Origin: Candidatus Thorarchaeota archaeon SMTZ1-83
GTDB taxonomy: Archaea; Asgardarchaeota; Thorarchaeia; Thorarchaeales; Thorarchaeaceae
DNA: 19,232 nucleotides
Direction: 5' to 3'
Assembly: GCA_001563325.1 (NCBI GenBank)
Contig: LRSK01000220.1
Span: forward strand, 1-19,232
The position numbers were made by a program, and so were the translations under genes. Shown in pieces: positions 14,015 through 19,232 of the stretch. How positions within the stretch are numbered: the stretch's first letter is position 1; every line of letters starts with the position of its first letter. A model generated the notes under the pieces. The model ran no database searches, was not told where the DNA came from, and was given only the letters and a program-made list of their open reading frames with translations.

Positions 14015-15439
14015 ATGCCCAGACAAAGATTGACCTTGCAACCACGCACTATTGGGGTCTCTTCTCTTCGAATGAAGCCGTTCTACACTGTCGCTTCAGT
14101 GGAGCTGGGCAATACCACCACAAAGTGCATCCTGATGACAACGAACTTGCAGACCGCGGAAATCTTCCAGATTGACAAGGAAATTCGGCTGACGCGAGAT
14201 GTACGGCCTCCAAAGAAAGGAGAAACTACCTTTGGTCATACAATAAGTGGAACTGCACTGACTCAGCAATCAGTTGGCGAGCTTGTTGCTGATGTTCTCA
14301 CCACAGCCCTCAAGCGTTCGCGTGTGGACATTGAAAGAGATCTCCACTTCGTAGTCAGGTCGACAGGGGTAACGGCCAGTTTTGCATCTCCAAAGGAGGT
14401 AGGAAACATGGTGAAGGCTCTGGCTGATGGATGTCTGCTGGCACGTGTCCCACCTAGGAAGATGACCGCCTCGCTCTCACCTGACAACCTTCCTCCAGGT
14501 CTACGTTCCTTCACCTGGCTGAAGAAGGTGTACTTCGATGGAGCCGTGGCCAGTTCTCTACCTCCTGCAAGCACGGAAGTCGTGGCTAACGAGATGGAGG
14601 GTGAACTGGTGACTGCAGGAATAAAGGGTGCCGCCAAGCTCACGGAGGTGGATTTCCGCAACCCTGCTATGACTCTGGATTTTGGCACGACTCTTGCCGG
14701 TCGAGTGACAGACGATAGTTATCCCTATGCAAAGACCATCGCGTCATTCGCGGGTCTGGCGGGGGCAATTCCGGATGCACTTGCAAGAGGCTCTGGGCTC
14801 GTGAATCCCAATAGTGGGTGTGTGCTGGACCTTGCCGCTCCTCCACTGAGGATTGAAAGCGTCATCAACGATGAGTGGATTGAACGAGCCCGTTCCCTCA
14901 TCCGAGTCGAAAGAGTTCCTAGTAATGTTTCTAGGTTCGGTACTGTTCCTGTGAACATGAAGGCCGCCAACGAGTCAAACGTGGTTCTCATAGGCGTGGA
15001 TGTGGGAACTGATGGTTCTGACCTGAAACCCCTGGAGCAACTGGGAGCGGAGATTACTGAGAAAGGCGGTGTAGAAACCCTACTTAGCACAATCGACCGT
15101 ACCCAGGCAGAAGTAGTTCAAAGGCTACTAACAGTAGCTGAGTCCGAGGGTCTAGTCTTGGAAGAAACCTCCCTTGGCCTTACCGGGAGATCAGTCACAA
15201 CTGGGAACAAGCCTCAGCTCATCAGTGATACGCTACACCTCGGCGACGGATCAAAATGGACAGATTCCCATCAACTCTTGTTTGTGGAAGACGGACTAGC
15301 AATGGGCGCGGCTGTTGCAGCTAGGTGCATGAACTCGATGGGCACAAGACATAATCCAATGGGCGGTAGAAAAGGTGACAAGTGCGTCATGGGGGCACGA
15401 ATGAAGCTGCAGAGAGATGACGGTGACAAACCAAGGTAA
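14015..15439 (+). CDS. Methanogenesis marker protein 14, ASKHA-like ATPase
   Basis: The 474-residue protein fits the methanogenesis marker 14 family (TIGR03285 as I recall it). Hallmarks are VELGNTTTKCI (29-39), TRDVRPPKKGE (60-70), DLHFVVRSTGV (109-119), ALADGCLLARVPPRKM (135-150), VVANEMEGEL (189-198), VDFRNPAMTLDFGTTLAGRV (212-231) and PYAKTIASFAGLAGAIPDAL (237-256). ELGNTTTK and LDFGTT look like the two phosphate-binding loops of ASKHA ATPases, the fold used by corrinoid re-activators such as RACo. A role in re-reducing or maturing the neighbouring MtrA corrinoid is inference; no iron-sulfur domain is evident. GGTGA lies before ATG 14015; an in-frame ATG at 14072 is the alternative start. 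It ends the run, with 79 bases before cofE. Confidence 0.88.
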   Translation: MPRQRLTLQPRTIGVSSLRMKPFYTVASVELGNTTTKCILMTTNLQTAEIFQIDKEIRLTRDVRPPKKGETTFGHTISGTALTQQSVGELVADVLTTALKRSRVDIERDLHFVVRSTGVTASFASPKEVGNMVKALADGCLLARVPPRKMTASLSPDNLPPGLRSFTWLKKVYFDGAVASSLPPASTEVVANEMEGELVTAGIKGAAKLTEVDFRNPAMTLDFGTTLAGRVTDDSYPYAKTIASFAGLAGAIPDALARGSGLVNPNSGCVLDLAAPPLRIESVINDEWIERARSLIRVERVPSNVSRFGTVPVNMKAANESNVVLIGVDVGTDGSDLKPLEQLGAEITEKGGVETLLSTIDRTQAEVVQRLLTVAESEGLVLEETSLGLTGRSVTTGNKPQLISDTLHLGDGSKWTDSHQLLFVEDGLAMGAAVAARCMNSMGTRHNPMGGRKGDKCVMGARMKLQRDDGDKPR

Positions 15440-15478
15440 CGAGAGTCTGGAGCCTTGTAGATGGGCCTATGGTGAGGC

Positions 15479-15485
15479 TTTATTT
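15479..15485 (+). promoter_or_regulatory. Candidate TATA box for cofE
   Basis: TTTATTT, in GGCTTTATTTGG, sits 34-40 bases before the TTG start of cofE and after the end of the marker-14 gene. It suggests that cofE can be transcribed separately from the methyl-transfer run. Confidence 0.35.
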
Positions 15486-15518
15486 GGTGTTGGCACGGCT
15501 TCGCATTCGGTGTGAACA

Positions 15519-16319
15519 TTGCTCGTTCTTCCGATAAAGACTCGAATCATCACAGCAACCGATGACATGCTTGATGTGCTACTAGACGGTTTGCACGGCG
15601 CAGGCATCGAGATTCAAGACCAGGACATATTGGCCGTTGCGGAGACCCCCTTGGGTACCACGGAAGGGCGAGCTGTCAAGTTGTCAGATGTTGAAGTATC
15701 ATCAAAGGCACACGAGCTCTCAGAACAATTCGACCTCCTGCCGGAGGTCGCTCAGCTTGTTATCGAGGAAGCCGATGAGATACTGGGGGGAATCCCTCAT
15801 GTGTTGCTCACAATAAAGAACAACACACTCATGGCAAACGCTGGAGTCGACAAGTCCAACGTGCCTGCAGGTTTCGCATCTCTACTGCCATTAGACTCAC
15901 GAGATAGCGCTGAGAGGATAAGACAAGGGGTCAAGAAGCGTCTGGGGAAAGACGTTGGAGTTCTTGTCATCGACAGTAGGACTCAGCCCCTCAGACTGGG
16001 TAACATCGGCATGGCACTGGGTGTGGCAGGGTTCAAACCAGTGGCTGATGACCGCGGAAGAGAAGACCTGTTTGGTAATGAGCTGAGGGTAACACGAAGG
16101 GCAGTCGCTGACAATCTAGCTTCAGCATGCACCGCCTTGATGGGAGAGTCTAACGAGTCCATACCGGCTGTCCTGATACGAGATGCTCCTGTTGAGTTTG
16201 TGGACGAATCCTTTGATTCCTCTGACATGTGGATAGATGTTGCTGAGTGCATGTACATGGCGATATTCGAGCGGTGGAGGAAAGGTGGCTCAGCGGCGAG
16301 GGAAACCGTGCGCGATTGA
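15519..16319 (+). CDS. cofE: Coenzyme F420-0:L-glutamate ligase
   Basis: The enzyme adds glutamate to F420-0 with GTP, a late step in making the deazaflavin cofactor F420. The 266-residue protein starts LVLPIKTRIITATDD, matching the family start. It has ETPLGTTEGRAVKL (about 42-55), NAGVDKSN (about 108-115) and LLPLDSRDSAERIR (about 121-134). It also has IGMALGVAGFKPVADDRGRE, DLFGNELRVTRRAVADNLAS and SIPAVLIRDAP near the C-terminus. The usual D-T/S-x-G-R-P-W-R-x-G loop reads DSRTQPLRLG here, losing G-R and the aromatic. The start is TTG at 15519: a TGA lies two codons upstream in frame, no ATG or GTG is available, and GGTGTG precedes it. F420 in this organism would serve oxidoreductases not seen in this window. 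Confidence 0.88.
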   Translation: MLVLPIKTRIITATDDMLDVLLDGLHGAGIEIQDQDILAVAETPLGTTEGRAVKLSDVEVSSKAHELSEQFDLLPEVAQLVIEEADEILGGIPHVLLTIKNNTLMANAGVDKSNVPAGFASLLPLDSRDSAERIRQGVKKRLGKDVGVLVIDSRTQPLRLGNIGMALGVAGFKPVADDRGREDLFGNELRVTRRAVADNLASACTALMGESNESIPAVLIRDAPVEFVDESFDSSDMWIDVAECMYMAIFERWRKGGSAARETVRD

Positions 16320-16557
16320 ACCACGTAGACCACACGTGTATTGAAGAGGTCTTCAAGAGGCGGGATGTCTACTTGGCGATGTAGTATGACTACATTGTTG
16401 TCACCGCTGAGCCCAAGCATTTGTGCTGACAAGATTATTTAGGCTGCCCGCAAAATCATTACATCAATCCACCATGCGAAACTCCACCAAATGGAGTAAG
16501 AAGAGTCATACTGGCGAATCGTGCTGCGCGAACCACTCAAAGATGGAGAATTCGGAC
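16320..16557 (+). promoter_or_regulatory. cofE-larC gap with a 7-bp palindrome and a TATA-like box
   Basis: This 238-base stretch has no convincing separate gene. ATGTAGT at 16379-16385 and ACTACAT at 16389-16395 form a perfect inverted repeat with a 3-base centre, which could be an operator or a small hairpin after cofE. GATTATTTAGG at 16433-16443 is TATA-like and would start transcription near 16465, close to an in-frame ATG at 16474. The better ribosome-binding sequence (GGAG, 16545-16548) precedes ATG 16558. Confidence 0.35.
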
Positions 16558-17910
16558 ATGAGCGAGAAAGTCCTCATAGATGTCAAGACTGCTGGAGCAT
16601 CTGGAGACATGTTCCTTTCTGCATTAGTCAGCCTAATCGGTGAGGATGACGCACTTCTTCCAGTCGCAGCTAGTCTCCTCATATACGACCCGACAATCAG
16701 GGTGCGCTTTTCTCCAATGACTGAGGGTGAAGTTGCCGGAATGAATCTTCAGATCACCAGTGATTCTGACATTCGTTTTGACCCGAATACTCTCAAAGAG
16801 ATAATATCCACCGTGTCTGAAGAACTGGAGCTCTCGGATGAAGCAAAGTGCTTGGCGGAGAACGCCTTGGATGAGATATTGCAGGCTGAGTCTCGTGCTC
16901 ATGAGACCCCCATTTCCAAGCTCACTCTCCATGAGACTGGAGCGATCGATACGGTTCTCGACTTGGTTGGGACCGCCTACCTTCTCGAGAAGGCAGGGTT
17001 ACTGGTCGACCAAGAGTTCATAGCTACGCATGTGGCTGTCGGCAGTGGTACGATTGAAACTGAACATGGAACTCTGGAAGTTCCTGTTCCCGCTGTAGCT
17101 GAGATTCTAGTTTCAAATGATGTTCCATTCATCATGGGCGATGCAAAAACCGAAGTGTTGACCCCCACCGGAGCAGCGCTTCTGGTGACTCTAGCAAGTG
17201 AATATGTCGAGTCTGCCGAGAACTTCGTGGCAAGACAGCAGGGTGTAGCCTTCGGCAGTCGCGACTTGGGCGACGTTCAGAACACAATGAGAATCTTGGT
17301 GGGTGATTTTGCAGAGGAGTTGGAAGAAGCGCCGACTCCTGCAAAGAAGGCGCCGAAGAAGAAGGCACCTCCTAAGAAGAAGCCTTCAAAGAAGGAAAAG
17401 CCACCCAAGGAAAAAGAGGAGCGAGCCGAGATGATTGATGCCTGGGTTGCTGACGACGTGGTCGTCATCGAAACGAATGTTGATGACATAGACGGAGAAA
17501 GCATGGGTGCCCTGTTTGACACACTCCTGTTGGAAGGGCTTGCCTACGATGTGGTAATGATACCGGCCTACGGCAAGAAGAATCGTCCCTGCTATGTAGT
17601 CAAAGTGATCGCTGCAAAGACTGGACTCAAGAGCATAGCCGCAATCTTGATCAAGCATCTTGGGACGCTTGGAATCCGATACACGACCTGGGACAGACTG
17701 AAGGCTGCAAGGGAGACCATCGTCTGCAAACTTGAGATCGAGGGCAAGGACTTCATGGTTCGGGTCAAGGTATCTCGTGGCATAGATGGCAGTATAATCA
17801 ACATCAAGCCTGAGGCTGACGACGTGATGAGAGTTTCGCAGGAAACTGGCATTCCGATTCGTGACCTCAAACCAAGGATTGCAATGCAGGCTTATGCAAT
17901 CACGGAGTAG
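16558..17910 (+). CDS. larC: LarC-like nickel-insertion protein (DUF111), both halves in one chain
   Basis: LarC inserts nickel into the pyridinium-dithiolate pincer cofactor of lactate racemase and related enzymes. The 450-residue protein has the N-terminal half (about 1-256): IDVKTAGASGDMFLSAL (7-23), LTLHETGAIDTVLDLVG (122-138), VGSGTIETEHGTLEVPVPAV (161-180) and TEVLTPTGAALL (198-209). A Lys/Pro-rich linker (257-291) leads to the C-terminal half, with VIETNVDDIDGESMG (303-317) and YGKKNRPCYVVKVIA (338-352). In Lactobacillus the two halves are joined by programmed ribosomal frameshifting; here one open frame does it. The His-rich stretch of many LarC proteins is absent. ATG 16558 is chosen for GGAG nine bases upstream; ATG 16474 would add 28 residues. 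LarB and LarE are not in the window. Nickel use also fits CODH/ACS biology, so the client enzyme is open. Confidence 0.88.
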   Translation: MSEKVLIDVKTAGASGDMFLSALVSLIGEDDALLPVAASLLIYDPTIRVRFSPMTEGEVAGMNLQITSDSDIRFDPNTLKEIISTVSEELELSDEAKCLAENALDEILQAESRAHETPISKLTLHETGAIDTVLDLVGTAYLLEKAGLLVDQEFIATHVAVGSGTIETEHGTLEVPVPAVAEILVSNDVPFIMGDAKTEVLTPTGAALLVTLASEYVESAENFVARQQGVAFGSRDLGDVQNTMRILVGDFAEELEEAPTPAKKAPKKKAPPKKKPSKKEKPPKEKEERAEMIDAWVADDVVVIETNVDDIDGESMGALFDTLLLEGLAYDVVMIPAYGKKNRPCYVVKVIAAKTGLKSIAAILIKHLGTLGIRYTTWDRLKAARETIVCKLEIEGKDFMVRVKVSRGIDGSIINIKPEADDVMRVSQETGIPIRDLKPRIAMQAYAITE

Positions 17911-17930
17911 TACTCTTCCGATATGCAATG

Positions 17931-19232
17931 TCAGTAGATTGAGCTCTGCAAGGGAATGCGTGGCTCTTCAATCAGATTGGAGCCGTCCAAGTACTGGTTG
18001 GGTATTAGGTTCTCGAAGGCTCTGCGACAAAGAGTTGCGTATGCATCAGGATCGTATCTTGTTGTGTCATCGAAAAGCTCTAGGGCTCTGACACGCCTCA
18101 TTGGGCTCTCCGATTCTGCACTCACCATCACATAGCGTACTTTCTGCCCCGCATGTAGCTCTCTACCCGTCTCCACCAATTGATTTGCAACTATGGCAGC
18201 TCTTGACATGGCACGATATTCATGTGGTTCGCGTGTCAGACGCGTATGTAGAATCAAATCCCTTGTGTCTACATCTCCCTTGTACAGCTTCTCTATGTAG
18301 TCTTGGCACACAAATTGAGCATCAGGGATTCTGTCTATGAACTCCTTCTTGTTTCGGCCGCGCGCAAGTGCCCTAATCATCGCCATCTGGCAGTCACCGA
18401 CGTACAGGCATGTATCACGTCGTCTGGTTTCTATCCCTCGTGTCTTGATTCCTCCGTTGGCATAGACCCCATAGTACCGATTCAATGGCGCAATGGAGGG
18501 ATGTAGACGCGATGACGGAATCACCATCCATCGATATACTCCCTTTGGCGACATTGTGATGTCCACAGCATCAGATACCCTTCTACAGAACTCTGCGACT
18601 CTATCGTATTCGGGCACTCCCTCTGACCTCATCCATACGGAGTCGACAATGCCGTGTATGAGCTCAAAGCCCATCTCCTCTCCGATTTCCTGAGTCTTCA
18701 GGAGTACATCCCGTGCAAAAGCGGTGACCGCAGTATGTGCTTCCACTCTCCCGAATCTCGCGTTCTTGAAACCGAGATAGCCAAAGCACGACACTAAGAC
18801 TCCCTTCAGAGTGTTCTCCATCAGTCTGTACTTCTTGGCATCATGCCCTCTCTCAATCTGATTCTTGAACTCTCTGCGCTTCTCCACGACCAGTTCAAGT
18901 GACTTTGAAACAATTCCTCTCTTCCTCTTACAGAGTCGGAATGGAACCTCTGGAACTTCTATGCAATATTCCTCATTGTAAGGGCACTCGTCAAGTGTAC
19001 AGATTGTCTCTGGACTGATATTCTGATTTACCATCAGGGTCGGATACATGGACGAAAAATCGCATTCGGCAATGTTGTCATAGATGTCTGGTTTTGGCTG
19101 AAGAATGAGGCCGCCTCTGTCGATTGAGGCCAACTCGTTTATAGACTTCAGAAACTCTGGATTCCGCTTTACTGGTGGTATCAGAATGTCCATCTCGTAG
19201 GCATTGTAGTATTGCACTGCTGCATTGACACT
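17931..19232 (-). CDS. Family-B DNA polymerase with degenerate motifs, PolB2-like, 5' end outside window
   Basis: About 433 C-terminal residues are visible and the frame stays open through the right edge, so the exonuclease region and start are missing. With residue 1 set at base 19217, GGLILQPKPDIYDN leads to motif A ECDFSSMYPTLM (D53 present) and NISPETI. Motif B, normally K-x3-N-S-x-Y-G, reads KGVLVSCFG (138-146), with Asn to Val and Tyr to Phe. Motif C, normally Y-G-D-T-D-S, reads HGIVDS (188-193): the first Asp is Ile, while the second (D192, the metal ligand) is kept. The thumb start LNRYYGVYANGG and RGIETRRRD are clear. Archaeal PolB2 proteins are known for such motif decay, so PolB2 is my best guess. 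Weakened or altered polymerase activity is inference. It is convergent with larC, 20 bases apart. Confidence 0.88.
   Translation of the reverse strand, partial: SVNAAVQYYNAYEMDILIPPVKRNPEFLKSINELASIDRGGLILQPKPDIYDNIAECDFSSMYPTLMVNQNISPETICTLDECPYNEEYCIEVPEVPFRLCKRKRGIVSKSLELVVEKRREFKNQIERGHDAKKYRLMENTLKGVLVSCFGYLGFKNARFGRVEAHTAVTAFARDVLLKTQEIGEEMGFELIHGIVDSVWMRSEGVPEYDRVAEFCRRVSDAVDITMSPKGVYRWMVIPSSRLHPSIAPLNRYYGVYANGGIKTRGIETRRRDTCLYVGDCQMAMIRALARGRNKKEFIDRIPDAQFVCQDYIEKLYKGDVDTRDLILHTRLTREPHEYRAMSRAAIVANQLVETGRELHAGQKVRYVMVSAESESPMRRVRALELFDDTTRYDPDAYATLCRRAFENLIPNQYLDGSNLIEEPRIPLQSSIY

Noticed and set aside
15983..16432. 149-residue minus-strand frame opposite cofE
   Set aside because: It is the shadow of conserved CofE motifs, rich in Ser and Pro, with no motif of its own.
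17386..17928. 180-residue minus-strand frame opposite larC
   Set aside because: It is the mirror of well-conserved LarC coding sequence and has no family features.
1..19232. CRISPR arrays, tRNA or rRNA genes, insertion sequences, integrases
   Set aside because: I looked for repeat-spacer patterns, tRNA cloverleaf signatures in the gaps, and transposase or recombinase motifs, and saw none.

Overview
The window looks like a chromosomal piece of an archaeon. The evidence is an archaeosine-type tRNA-guanine transglycosylase with a PUA domain, a geranylgeranyl-type prenyl synthase, F420-0:glutamate ligase, a family-B DNA polymerase, homologues of the methanogen methyltransferase subunits MtrA and MtrH, and TATA-like promoter boxes. 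GC content is near half. No methyl-CoM reductase gene is present. The mixture of MtrA/MtrH, a MetF-type reductase and a Thr-rich, membrane-anchored binding protein is most reminiscent of an Asgard lineage such as Thorarchaeia. That placement is inference.

Layout. Positions 1-152 hold the 3' end of a TldD/PmbA-family gene. A prenyl diphosphate synthase (282-1364) meets an unrecognised charged protein (1371-1997, minus) tail to tail. A three-gene ABC importer of the Fe(III)/AfuA-FbpBC type follows (2275-7066): anchored binding protein, fused double permease, ATPase. Its 3' end overlaps that of the archaeosine transglycosylase gene (7044-9077, minus). The transglycosylase is divergent from hflX (9175-10458).

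The centre of interest is 10534-15439, a tight co-directional run: metF-like, mtrH-like 1, mtrA-like, a frame-broken mtrA tail, mtrH-like 2, and methanogenesis marker protein 14. Read together, this is a soluble methyl-transfer module. MetF would make methyl-pterin, the MtrH proteins would move the methyl group to or from the corrinoid on MtrA, and the ASKHA-like marker-14 protein is a plausible corrinoid or cofactor re-activator. No membrane subunits (MtrC-G) are present and the MtrA homologue has no membrane anchor. The mtrA tail carries an exact 16-bp tandem duplication that shifts its frame, plus a second frame change just before the mtrA stop.

Downstream lie cofE (15519-16319) and a one-piece larC (16558-17910), whose two halves are joined by a Lys/Pro-rich linker. 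A family-B DNA polymerase gene runs off the right edge (17931-19232, minus). Its motif A is intact but motifs B and C are degenerate, which recalls archaeal PolB2. No tRNA, rRNA, CRISPR array, insertion sequence or integrase was recognised.
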